DNA of 27,656 nt from an uncultured Christensenellaceae bacterium (lineage in GTDB: Bacteria > Bacillota > Clostridia > Christensenellales > UBA3700). Both the position numbers and the translations under genes were made by a program. The notes under the pieces were generated by a model. It was not told the origin of the DNA, ran no database searches, and saw only the letters and a program-made list of their open reading frames with translations. Of the stretch, positions 1 through 8,172 are shown one piece after another; within the stretch, counting starts at the first letter, position 1, and each line of letters begins with the position of its first letter. Location of the stretch: assembly GCA_910588015.1 (NCBI GenBank), contig CAJUOK010000003.1, positions 1-27,656 of the forward strand. The letters are read 5' to 3'.

Positions 1-3000
1 TAAGAACTTCTTGATTCTTCATCATCTGCTTTAGCGTTTCGTCGTTGACGTTGCTTGCGGCAACCTCACGCTCAACAATTCTTTCAGTTAGCTGTTCTGC
101 AAGTTTTTTTATTATATCTTGCATTACCTCTTGATTTTTTGCGTTGTCTTTTATCAACTTTTTCATCAAATCGTCATTCATAGACGCCTGTTGCGGCAAC
201 AATTGTTGCATACCGGGTAGCATTGCCGTCATTGTCTCCGACACTATGCCTCTTATATCCTCAACGCCTATACCGTAACCGCTGCTCATATACGCGCCTT
301 GTCCTTGCATATTACCGCCGTTGCCGCCCATTAAATGCATAAACATATTTCGCATTTCTTCGTCGCGTCTCATCATTTCATCGTCACGGCGTAGCATTTC
401 TTGCTCTCTTCTTCTGTAATCGTCGTCGCGGCGATTATTGTCCATTGCGCTTTGATTTCTCGTATACTCTTCTCTTGCCTCTTCGAAATTGTCTTCAGCT
501 TTATTGTATCTGCTCTTGGCTATCAGCATTATTACCAAGCTTGCAACTGCCAAGCCCATTAGTACGCACGCTATCGCTGTCCAACCGCTCATTGCTAATC
601 CCAAGAATGGCGCCGCCGCGTATATACTCTCAAACTTCTCGGCTTTCTTGTTATACTTCTTTCTTTTGCTCTCGTATCCCGCAGTTTTGGACAAGAATAC
701 TATTATCAATATTATGCTAATACCGCTAGCTATCAACTGCCATAACGGCAATTCTTTGAGCTTTGCAAGCAACTCGTCCAACGTTCCGCTTCCGTCGTTG
801 TCTCCGTTCGGCAAGTTACCGCTTGAGTCTCCGCTAGGGGTCTCGTCTCCGCTTCCGCTTCCCGTTCTGCTTATCGTCAACGTTGCTTCCATATCGCTTG
901 CATTGAAATCGGGGTCGCTGCTTATAAACTTCGCTCTAACAGTATATTGTCCAACATTTACTACGTCGGTCTTATCTACTAATTTGCCGCCCATCCAATA
1001 CTCATACTTCACTTCGCTTATCTGTACCGGCAATTCCCCCTTCACCTGTCCTATCTCTTTCGCCGTTCCGTCGTATACTACCGTCTTATTCTCAAACGTT
1101 ACTCCGTTTGCTTTCATCTCTGCGTCCAAAGACTTGGGCGTTACATTAAGAGTCAATGTTTTTGTTTCAGTAACTCCGTCGTACGAGTAGGTCACCGTTA
1201 TCTCGGGATTATTGACGTGCAACTTACCGTCGCTGCTAGAATAAGTGAGTTTATATCCAGTCAAATTGTCCAACTTAAGTTTTTGGTCATAGGTTGGATA
1301 ATCTGCCGAATCAGTTGTATAATGCGCTATTACCTCCAAATCTCCGTCCTGCATTACCGTCAACGCTTCATAGCCGCCCGCCTTGACCGTCACGTCTATT
1401 CCAACCAACGTAAGTTTGGCTTTGAACCAATCTGCCGTCAACGTCATATCCCCCTTGACCCTATCTTCGTCCATATCCCAATACTTCGTCACCGTATTGC
1501 CGTTGTCGTCCACATCGTCATACTTCCAACCTTTAAAAACGTGTTCTGCTTTTACAGGATTTGTCACAGGCACCAGTCTTTGGTTGAACTTGCGCGTCTG
1601 TGTTATATCCGCGCTTCCGTTGTCTGGTTTTATTGTTATCGTATAATCTTTATCTTCAAACTTTACTTCAATCTTCTGCGGAGCGTCTACGTCTATAAAA
1701 TTTTTATTATATTGAGATATCTCCACTCCGTCAAAATACGGCGTCATATTCTCCACGTCTTTATAAAGCGGTTGCAAAGGATTGGTATCGTCGTCAATTA
1801 TACTCCTAAACTCATCCAAAAACATATTTACAATTTTAGTCGCCGAATAAGTTTCTCCGTAATCCAAATTCGCTTCTATCTTCTCGCCGGCTATACTTGC
1901 GTCCATATCGTAAGTCATTTTGAGATATTCCGACTCAAACGTGACTGTCAGTGTGGCAGTTTCATAATTATCCGTATCGCTAGGCGTTACTAATATATTA
2001 AAACTGTCGTTGGTACCCGCTGTTATTTTGGAATTAGGCGATTGCCAAACAGCTCTGCTATAATTTATAAGATTATCTCCGCCGTCCTTTATTTCCAAAA
2101 CAAAGTCCAAATCTCCCACCTTTCTTCCTACGTACGCAGGCTTTACCGCATCCAATTCAAACTTTTTGATTGTCGGCTTGCCCTTCTCTATATTTACGTT
2201 CTGCGAGTCAGTCAATTTCTCTTTATGTCTCCACAACGGTTCTTCGCTGTCTTTCAATTCATACTCCAACGTATAACTTCCGCTTTGTTTTACGTTTGTC
2301 AGCGTCAAAGAGTCGCCGCTGTCAATTGCGGAACTGCCGTTGTCTTTGAACCATTTGAAGGACTTCGTGGGATTATTCATACCTTTTCCTTCGCACGACC
2401 CCGTAAGCTTTATATTGCCTGTGCCGTATTCCAAAGTGTCAGTTGAATCTTGCGTCTTGCTGTTAAACAAATTTATTACGGCAGTAGCGTTGGGATTGTC
2501 CCACACTGCGTACAATTTGATATTACCGTATACGTTATCGGGCAAAATTTTGAAGACTTCTCCCTCTCCGCTATTGTCTATGGTCCAACCGACAAACTTA
2601 TGGTTGGCGTCGGGCGCCGTAGGCTCTGCCAACGTTATTCCGGCGTCGCCGTAATCGTACTTTATTGCGCTTACTCCTATGCTTTCGTCGGAATTATTTT
2701 TGTAATTAAAAAACTCTGCGTCAAATTGTTCTTTGATTAATTTGTTAATTAATGGCGACGTTTCTACCGTATATGCGCCGCCTATAGAACTTTTGTTTGT
2801 CCATATAGAGGTCGGCAACGAAGAAGAATCTTTTGCCGCTTGCCATAATTCGTTTTCATTGGCGGTATAACGTTTATAAGCGCTTGAAGCAACTTTTGTT
2901 GTTATCAAATCCTTTCCCTGACCGCTTGGATAGCAAACTCTTGCGCTTGAATTAGCAAACCAATTAAAATTATTCATATCAAGCGTAATCTTTTCCACAA

Positions 3001-4165
3001 CAGTACTCTGTCCTGAATAATAGGTCATAGGATAAACACCGTAACTTGAACCGCTGTGAGTGGTCATACCGCTCAAATACATATTTTTTAAAATAATTTT
3101 TGACGGCGCGTAATCGGACGCCCAAAATCCCATAAGCGCGCCGCTGTGAACATACGGAATATTGTGCGTATCCGAATGCAACATATATCCCACGCAATTT
3201 TCAAATCTGATATTTCCTTTTTTATTGCCTGCCGCTCCAATCATACAACCTATCTGACAATCGGCAAGAGATGAAAATACCAACAATTTTAGATTTGCAT
3301 AACAATTCAGCAATTTTAACTCATAGTCTCCCGCAGCGTTGCCGACGATTCCTCCAAAGAACGGTCCTATATTTGATTTTTGATTAACCTTAATACTCAA
3401 GTCTGAAGAGCATCTGTAAATCAATGCTCCAACCGATACAGCCGCCGCGATACCGCTTACGTTATTGATAGCAGAAGTCAAATTATTTTCTCTTTCTATT
3501 CTTCCCTCCGTATGACAGTTGAAAATACCGATTCCGCTAAAATAAACCGCCAAAAGACTGGCATTTGACTTTATATCCTTAAATACTGAGTTGCTTACGT
3601 TTAAATCAGCCAAAACTACGTTCTTTGATAAAGTTATAAATACGCCTCCTTCAGCTGCGTCGCCTAAAGACAAATCGATATTTTTAATAGTGTGTCCCAA
3701 GCCGTAAAACGTTCCGCTGAAACTATTGACACGAACAAACGTCGAAGAGCTAAAATCCAAATCTCTTGCAAGTACGAAATATGAACCTGCGCCGTGATTT
3801 GTAATACCGCTAGTAGTTGTGTTCATATCGTTGGCAAAATCATTCCACCTCGATACAGAATCGATAACGTACGGATTGCTTATAGAACCGTGCGGTTGAC
3901 TGCTGTCTACCGTAACTAAAGTCGTATCGTCTGTAACGACGCCGTTATGCATATCTTCGGCTTTGGTATAGTCGGTGTATCTGTATGTGGAACCGTTAAA
4001 TAAAGCGCCGTACGTAGAATTTACTTGCGCGTTTGTCGTCGGCGTTACCGGAGCATTTTCAATTACGTTTAATGACTCCGTACCGCAAACAGCCGCAATA
4101 ACCACAGATAACAATACTGCAATGACTATTGCAAAATGTCCAATATTTTTTTCAACAGTTTTCAT
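1..4165 (-). CDS. Giant modular surface protein, C-terminus cut by window edge
   Basis: One frame stays open from an ATG at 4165 to the left edge (1388 codons, no stop), preceded by a good ribosome site (GAGGTAA, 4 nt before ATG). Residues 1-32 look like a signal peptide. Residues about 75-350 resemble a pectin-lyase-like beta-helix with GLUG-like motifs (FSGTFYGLGHTIKNI; GGIVGNA). Residues about 500-555 are an InlB-type repeat (FVGWT...LYAVW); a second, more divergent one (VFKGWKYDD...LTADWF) lies further on. An MBG/YDG-like domain (TVVYDGTAKEIGQVKG...VNVGQYTVRAKF) precedes a Gly/Ser/Asp linker. Hydrophobic segments fall at about 1140-1160 and 1186-1213, separated by a KRKKYNKK loop. The remainder is Arg/Asp/Glu/Met/Gln-rich and probably coiled coil. 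Role is probably adhesion or cell-surface display; the ligand is unknown. Codon use changes sharply near residue 490. Confidence 0.9.
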   Translation of the reverse strand, partial: MKTVEKNIGHFAIVIAVLLSVVIAAVCGTESLNVIENAPVTPTTNAQVNSTYGALFNGSTYRYTDYTKAEDMHNGVVTDDTTLVTVDSSQPHGSISNPYVIDSVSRWNDFANDMNTTTSGITNHGAGSYFVLARDLDFSSSTFVRVNSFSGTFYGLGHTIKNIDLSLGDAAEGGVFITLSKNVVLADLNVSNSVFKDIKSNASLLAVYFSGIGIFNCHTEGRIERENNLTSAINNVSGIAAAVSVGALIYRCSSDLSIKVNQKSNIGPFFGGIVGNAAGDYELKLLNCYANLKLLVFSSLADCQIGCMIGAAGNKKGNIRFENCVGYMLHSDTHNIPYVHSGALMGFWASDYAPSKIILKNMYLSGMTTHSGSSYGVYPMTYYSGQSTVVEKITLDMNNFNWFANSSARVCYPSGQGKDLITTKVASSAYKRYTANENELWQAAKDSSSLPTSIWTNKSSIGGAYTVETSPLINKLIKEQFDAEFFNYKNNSDESIGVSAIKYDYGDAGITLAEPTAPDANHKFVGWTIDNSGEGEVFKILPDNVYGNIKLYAVWDNPNATAVINLFNSKTQDSTDTLEYGTGNIKLTGSCEGKGMNNPTKSFKWFKDNGSSAIDSGDSLTLTNVKQSGSYTLEYELKDSEEPLWRHKEKLTDSQNVNIEKGKPTIKKFELDAVKPAYVGRKVGDLDFVLEIKDGGDNLINYSRAVWQSPNSKITAGTNDSFNILVTPSDTDNYETATLTVTFESEYLKMTYDMDASIAGEKIEANLDYGETYSATKIVNMFLDEFRSIIDDDTNPLQPLYKDVENMTPYFDGVEISQYNKNFIDVDAPQKIEVKFEDKDYTITIKPDNGSADITQTRKFNQRLVPVTNPVKAEHVFKGWKYDDVDDNGNTVTKYWDMDEDRVKGDMTLTADWFKAKLTLVGIDVTVKAGGYEALTVMQDGDLEVIAHYTTDSADYPTYDQKLKLDNLTGYKLTYSSSDGKLHVNNPEITVTYSYDGVTETKTLTLNVTPKSLDAEMKANGVTFENKTVVYDGTAKEIGQVKGELPVQISEVKYEYWMGGKLVDKTDVVNVGQYTVRAKFISSDPDFNASDMEATLTISRTGSGSGDETPSGDSSGNLPNGDNDGSGTLDELLAKLKELPLWQLIASGISIILIIVFLSKTAGYESKRKKYNKKAEKFESIYAAAPFLGLAMSGWTAIACVLMGLAVASLVIMLIAKSRYNKAEDNFEEAREEYTRNQSAMDNNRRDDDYRRREQEMLRRDDEMMRRDEEMRNMFMHLMGGNGGNMQGQGAYMSSGYGIGVEDIRGIVSETMTAMLPGMQQLLPQQASMNDDLMKKLIKDNAKNQEVMQDIIKKLAEQLTERIVEREVAASNVNDETLKQMMKNQEVL

Positions 4166-4194
4166 TAGATTACCTCATTTTGTATACTTTTTAA

Positions 4195-4221
4195 ATCTTA
4201 ACTACTCGCTCCGTCAGTCAA
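4195..4221 (-). promoter_or_regulatory. Weak candidate promoter of the surface protein gene
   Basis: On the minus strand TTGACT (4216-4221) is followed after 15 bp by TAAGAT (4195-4200). The spacer is shorter than ideal. The predicted start would fall near 4188, on a GTATAC motif (4182-4187) that also forms the core of the inverted repeats at 4243-4376. No better minus-strand sigma-A pair was seen in this gap. Confidence 0.3.
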
Positions 4222-4242
4222 AACTGTAAAAAAGTTTTTCCA

Positions 4243-4376
4243 TTCCAAAAAAAGTATACTTTTACTGACCAAAAGCTATTGCAAAAAAATGTGACACGAA
4301 CTATAATATTATTGACAAAATACGCCGTTTCACGACACATAAAACGGCAGTCAGTAAAAGTATACTTTTTTTGGAA
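4243..4376. repeat. 134-bp element with perfect 27-bp terminal inverted repeats
   Basis: Bases 4243-4269 and 4350-4376 are exact reverse complements. Each arm contains the 14-bp palindrome AAAAGTATACTTTT (4250-4263 and 4356-4369). The 80 bp between the arms holds a small hairpin (GCCGTTT 4324-4330 with AAACGGC 4342-4348) and no coding frame. It could be a miniature inverted-repeat element or a paired operator. No convincing target-site duplication flanks it (left flank ends CCAT, right flank begins ATTT). Confidence 0.85.
4279..4307 (+). promoter_or_regulatory. Candidate plus-strand promoter inside the inverted-repeat element
   Basis: TTGCAA (4279-4284), a 17-bp spacer and TATAAT (4302-4307) form a plausible sigma-A promoter pointing right, away from the surface protein gene. 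Transcription would begin near 4314 and cross the internal hairpin and the right arm. It would meet the 4441-4470 hairpin before entering dnaJ in antisense, giving a possible non-coding RNA of about 60-160 nt. In AT-rich DNA a chance match is quite possible. Confidence 0.35.
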
Positions 4377-4440
4377 ATTTCATATTTTGTATATTTTTTT
4401 ATAAAATTTTTATTAAATTAGAAACATTAAGAGTAATTAC

Positions 4441-4470
4441 AAAAGCCAACGAAAATTATCGTTGGCTTTT
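4441..4470 (-). terminator. Terminator of the hrcA-grpE-dnaK-dnaJ operon
   Basis: A perfect 12-bp stem (AAAAGCCAACGA 4441-4452 with its complement 4459-4470) has a 6-nt loop and ends in T residues on both strands. It lies 80 bp past the dnaJ stop, and could also stop plus-strand transcription from the inverted-repeat element. The rest of the gap, 4471-4549, is AT-rich with only a short direct repeat (GATATGT) and no gene. Confidence 0.7.
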
Positions 4471-4549
4471 CGATTTATTAATATTTGCTAATTCTTAACT
4501 TACAATAGTTTTTCAAACTTTGATATGTTGATATGTAATATCTAACTTA

Positions 4550-5692
4550 TTATTTGCCGAATATCCCTTTTTTGAATTTTTTGAGCTGAGGATATTGCGA
4601 ATCCGAAAGGCTGTCTTCAAAAGCCTTGAGAAGTTTGAATTGTTTAGAACTCAAGCCCTTTGGCGTCTCGACCTTGACTACGACGTACAAATCTCCGTAC
4701 GCATCTTTTTGCAAGACTTTCATTCCATAGCCTTTGAGTCTGATTTTGGTCTCCGATTGAGTAGCTTCCGGTATCTTGCACTTTGCCTCGCCTTTCATTG
4801 TGGTGATAGCTATTTCGCAACCGCAAGCCGCGTCGTAATAACCGATAGGCAAATTCATATACAAATCGTTGCCTACGCGTTTAAATTTGTCGCTTTGTAT
4901 TACGCCGACCGCAATGACAAGATTGCCCTTTGCTCCGCCGTTTTGGCCGTTGTGTCCCTCTCCTCTTAACGTCATAGATACGCCGTTGTCAACTCCCGCA
5001 GGCACGTTGACCTTTACGTTGGCTTCTTTACGCACATATCCGTTGCCGCGACAAGTCACACACTTTTCGCTTATAATCTTGCCCTTGCCTCCGCAATTGG
5101 TACACATTGTCTGCACTACTTGCTGACCGAAAAGCGTCTGTAGATTTTTGCGAATCGTTCCCAATCCCTTACAATAAGGACATATTCTTACGGACGAAGC
5201 GTCCTTGGCTCCCGTTCCTTTACAGGTCGAACAGGTCTCGTCTCTGTTGAGTCTTATGGTCTTCGTCACGCCGTTGTAAGCTTCTTCAAAAGTAAGATTG
5301 ATTTTGACGTGAATGTCTTCGCCTTGTTTTGGCTCGTTGGGATTACGTCTGCCGAAACCGCCGCCGCTTCCGTTAAAAAACGAAGAAAGTATGTCTTCAA
5401 AACCTCCAAAGCCTGCGCCGTCGAATCCTGCGCCGCCCGCAAAGCCTTGAGAACCGTCCTCTGTGCCGAACTTGTCGTAATTGGACCTCTTTTCCTTGTC
5501 TCCAAGCACTTCGTAAGCCTTGTTGATTTCTTTAAACTTTTCTTCCGCAGCCTTCTTTTCGGCGTCGGTCGCATTGGCGAATCTGTCGGGGTGCAACGTG
5601 ATAGCCAACTTTCGGTAAGCCTTCTTGATATCTTCGTCGCTCGCCGTCTTGCTCACGCCCAATATTTCGTATAAATCTTTTCCTTTTGCCAT
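4550..5692 (-). CDS. dnaJ: Chaperone protein DnaJ (Hsp40)
   Basis: DnaJ delivers unfolded clients to DnaK and stimulates its ATPase in the cytoplasm. At 380 residues it has the full type I layout. The N-terminal J domain begins DLYEILGVSK and carries HPD (HPDRF). A Gly/Phe-rich linker of about residues 80-115 follows. Four CxxCxGxG zinc repeats come next (CSTCKGTG, CPYCKGLG, CTNCGGKG, CVTCRGNG). The two client-binding beta domains (begin VNVPAGVDNG) and a C-terminal segment complete it. The ATG has AAAGGA 5 nt upstream. It is the last gene of the HrcA operon, 73 bp after dnaK with a stem-loop in the gap. All zinc cysteines are intact. Confidence 0.98.
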   Translation of the reverse strand: MAKGKDLYEILGVSKTASDEDIKKAYRKLAITLHPDRFANATDAEKKAAEEKFKEINKAYEVLGDKEKRSNYDKFGTEDGSQGFAGGAGFDGAGFGGFEDILSSFFNGSGGGFGRRNPNEPKQGEDIHVKINLTFEEAYNGVTKTIRLNRDETCSTCKGTGAKDASSVRICPYCKGLGTIRKNLQTLFGQQVVQTMCTNCGGKGKIISEKCVTCRGNGYVRKEANVKVNVPAGVDNGVSMTLRGEGHNGQNGGAKGNLVIAVGVIQSDKFKRVGNDLYMNLPIGYYDAACGCEIAITTMKGEAKCKIPEATQSETKIRLKGYGMKVLQKDAYGDLYVVVKVETPKGLSSKQFKLLKAFEDSLSDSQYPQLKKFKKGIFGK

Positions 5693-5711
5693 ATATTCCT
5701 TTACGCAACTA

Positions 5712-5740
5712 TGCCACCGACTCCGTGGGAGTCTGTGGCA
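5712..5740 (-). other. Stem-loop between dnaK and dnaJ
   Basis: On the minus strand the RNA can form TGCCAC-A-GACTCC / GGAGTC-G-GTGGCA around a CAC loop: two 6-bp helices separated by an A-G mismatch. No T-run follows, so it is unlikely to be a full terminator. It more probably protects the 3' end of a processed dnaK mRNA or reduces read-through into dnaJ. Confidence 0.65.
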
Positions 5741-5765
5741 AAAATTGCATTACGATTACTGTTTT

Positions 5766-7586
5766 TTAGTTGTCGATTATTATATCGTCGGGGTCTATCG
5801 AACCGTCTTCGTTAGCTTTTGACGAATTGCTTTGAGCTTCCGCTTGCGCAGCTTGATAAAGTCTTGTAAATATCGGCGCGTTGGCTTTTGTCATCTCGTC
5901 GGTAATAGCCCTTACCGTCTCTGCGTCGTTTGCTTCCGCAAGGTCTTTTTTAGCCTTGTCAACGGATTCTTGCAACGTAACTTTTTCGTCGTCGGTCAAT
6001 TTATCCGCGCTCTCTTCCAAAGCTTTTTCGGTTGCGAAAATCATTTGGTCAGCATCATTTTTAGCGTCTACCAAATCTTTGCGCTTCTTGTCTTCTTCGG
6101 CATATTTCTCCGCTTCTTTTACGGCAGCGTCGATTTGGTCTTCGGAAAGGTTGGTAGAAGAGGTGATTGTGACGGATTGTTTTTTACCCGTGCCCTTGTC
6201 TACTGCCGTAACGTTGACTATACCGTTGGCGTCAATATCAAAAGTAACTTCGATTTGCGGAATACCTCTCGGAGCCGGCGGAATTCCGTCGAGCTGGAAT
6301 CTTCCGAGTTCTTTATTGTCGTTTGCCATAGACCTCTCGCCTTGGAGAACTCTTATGTCAACTGCAGTCTGATTGTTTGCCGCGGTTGAGAACACTTGCG
6401 ACTTGGAGGTCGGAATCGTGGTATTGCGTTCGATAAGTTTTGTAAATACGCCGCCCATTGTCTCGATACCCAAAGAAAGCGGAGTTACGTCCAAAAGCAC
6501 AACGTCTTTTACGTCGCCTGCAAGCACGCCGCCTTGAATAGCCGCGCCGAGAGCAACGCACTCGTCTGGGTTGATACCCTTAAACGGCTCTTTTCCCGTT
6601 ACTTTGCGAACAGACTCTACAACTGCCGGTATTCTGGTAGAACCGCCGACAAGTATTACTTTTGCAAGGTCTTTTGCGCTCAAGCCGGCGTCTGACAAAG
6701 CCTTCTTGAGAGGTATCTGCGTTCTTTCCACGAGGTCGCTCGTCAAGGAATCGAATTTTGCCTTAGTCAATTCCATATCTATGTGTTTTGGCACGCCGTC
6801 CATCATAGTGATATAAGGAATATTGATAGCTGTCTTGGTCATACCCGAAAGCTCGATTTTTGCTTTTTCGGCAGCTTCTTTGATTCTGTGCATAGTAGCC
6901 GCGTCTTTGGTGAGGTCGATGCCTTCTTTAGCCTTAAAGTCGCTTGTAATATAATCCATTATCTTCTTATCGAAGTCGTCGCCGCCAAGCATATTGTCGC
7001 CGCTGGTTGCAAGCACTTCGAATACGCCGCCGTCGATTTCCAAAATGGAAACGTCGAACGTGCCGCCGCCGAGGTCGTATATCAAAACTTTTTGTCCCTT
7101 GCTGTCGCCCTTATCGAGTCCGTAAGCAAGAGCCGCAGCCGTAGGCTCGTTGATAATTCTCAAAACTTCGAGTCCCGCGATTTTGCCGGCGTCTTTCGTA
7201 GCCTGTCTTTGCGAGTCTGTGAAGTATGCGGGAACGGTGATAACCGCCTGCGTGACCTTTTCTCCGATATAAGCTTCAGCATCCTGCTTGAGCTTGGTAA
7301 GTACCATAGCGCTTATCTCTTGGGGGCTGAAAGACTTATCGTCGATTTTTACTCTGTAATCGCTACCCATATGTCTTTTGATAGATGCAACAGTTCTGTT
7401 GGCATTGGCTACAGCCTGTCTCTTTGCCGTCTGTCCTACAAGTCTCTCTCCGTCCTTTGTAAAACCTACTACGGACGGCGTCGTTCTCGCGCCTTCCGGA
7501 TTTGGAATAACTACTGCTTCTCCGCCTTCCATAATGGCGACGCAAGAATTCGTAGTGCCGAGGTCGATACCGATAATCTTACTCAT
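5766..7586 (-). CDS. dnaK: Chaperone protein DnaK (Hsp70)
   Basis: This ATP-driven chaperone cycles with DnaJ and GrpE in the cytoplasm. The 606 residues match the usual Firmicute length. The actin-like ATPase domain starts GIDLGTTNSCVA and carries the second phosphate motif DLGGGTFDVSI, AEKAKIELS, and the adenosine motif ILVGGSTRIPAV. The interdomain linker DVVLLDVTPLSLGIET leads to the substrate-binding beta domain (GERSMANDNKELGRFQLDGIPPAPRG) and a helical lid. The C-terminus ends DPDDIIIDN rather than the frequent acidic EEV-type tail. The start has AAGGAG 8 nt upstream. It follows grpE by 58 bp in the HrcA operon. Confidence 0.99.
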   Translation of the reverse strand: MSKIIGIDLGTTNSCVAIMEGGEAVVIPNPEGARTTPSVVGFTKDGERLVGQTAKRQAVANANRTVASIKRHMGSDYRVKIDDKSFSPQEISAMVLTKLKQDAEAYIGEKVTQAVITVPAYFTDSQRQATKDAGKIAGLEVLRIINEPTAAALAYGLDKGDSKGQKVLIYDLGGGTFDVSILEIDGGVFEVLATSGDNMLGGDDFDKKIMDYITSDFKAKEGIDLTKDAATMHRIKEAAEKAKIELSGMTKTAINIPYITMMDGVPKHIDMELTKAKFDSLTSDLVERTQIPLKKALSDAGLSAKDLAKVILVGGSTRIPAVVESVRKVTGKEPFKGINPDECVALGAAIQGGVLAGDVKDVVLLDVTPLSLGIETMGGVFTKLIERNTTIPTSKSQVFSTAANNQTAVDIRVLQGERSMANDNKELGRFQLDGIPPAPRGIPQIEVTFDIDANGIVNVTAVDKGTGKKQSVTITSSTNLSEDQIDAAVKEAEKYAEEDKKRKDLVDAKNDADQMIFATEKALEESADKLTDDEKVTLQESVDKAKKDLAEANDAETVRAITDEMTKANAPIFTRLYQAAQAEAQSNSSKANEDGSIDPDDIIIDN

Positions 7587-7644
7587 TATTATATCTCCTT
7601 AAAATGTTTTTCTTAATTTATACGCAAAGATTTGCGTTGATTTT

Positions 7645-8157
7645 TTATTCGGCTACGACAACCATTGCGTGACGCAATATCTTGTCTTCTTTATAATAGC
7701 CTTTCTTTACTATGTCGACGATTTTACCTGCGTTTTCGCTGTCGGGTACTTTGAAAACCGCTTCGTGTACGTTGGGGTCAAACAACTCTCCGAGGCACTG
7801 CATTTCTTCTACGCCTCTCTTCTTGAGCGCTTCCATAAAAGCGTTCTTGACAAGCTCGATACCCTTGCGCTGCTCTTCGTCTTTTTGAGCGTTGATTGCC
7901 ATATCGAGATAATCTATGACCGGCAAAATGTCGATAATCATATCGTTGATACCGCTCATATACATCACGCTCGCAGTTGCGGTATTGCGCTTTCTGAAAT
8001 TATCGAAATCCGCTTGCAATCTTACATACTGCGCATACAGTTCGTCATATCGCGCGTCTCCGCTCTCGGGATGTTCCTGTTCGTCCTGCGGTATATTGGG
8101 ATTGAATTCCAACACCTCTTCTTCGTTGTTTTCGTGGTGGTCTTTTTTTAACTTCAC
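7645..8157 (-). CDS. grpE: Nucleotide exchange factor GrpE
   Basis: GrpE releases ADP from DnaK. The 170-residue frame begins with GTG at 8157, with GGAGGAG from the end of the hrcA region 8-14 nt upstream. An acidic disordered N-terminus (NNEEEVLEFNPNIPQDEQEHPE) precedes the long dimerisation helix (YVRLQADFDNFRKRN). The C-terminal beta domain has the family signature (FDPNVHEAVF, GYYKEDKILRHAMVVVAE). Only 15 bp separate it from hrcA, so the two are co-transcribed. Confidence 0.97.
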   Translation of the reverse strand: MKLKKDHHENNEEEVLEFNPNIPQDEQEHPESGDARYDELYAQYVRLQADFDNFRKRNTATASVMYMSGINDMIIDILPVIDYLDMAINAQKDEEQRKGIELVKNAFMEALKKRGVEEMQCLGELFDPNVHEAVFKVPDSENAGKIVDIVKKGYYKEDKILRHAMVVVAE

Positions 8158-8172
8158 GATATACTCCTCCGC

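Noticed and set aside
489..1993. Long plus-strand open frames opposite the giant surface protein
   Set aside because: They are mirror frames produced by the biased codons of the minus-strand gene, with no ribosome sites and no recognisable domains.
4080..4165. Surface protein as a lipoprotein (Cys near residue 27)
   Set aside because: The residue before the cysteine is Val (AAVC), which does not fit a lipobox. A standard signal peptide is more likely.
5832..7616. Open frames of 185 and 277 codons antisense to dnaK
   Set aside because: dnaK is certain on the other strand. Antisense frames are common opposite chaperone genes, and these lack start signals and family features.
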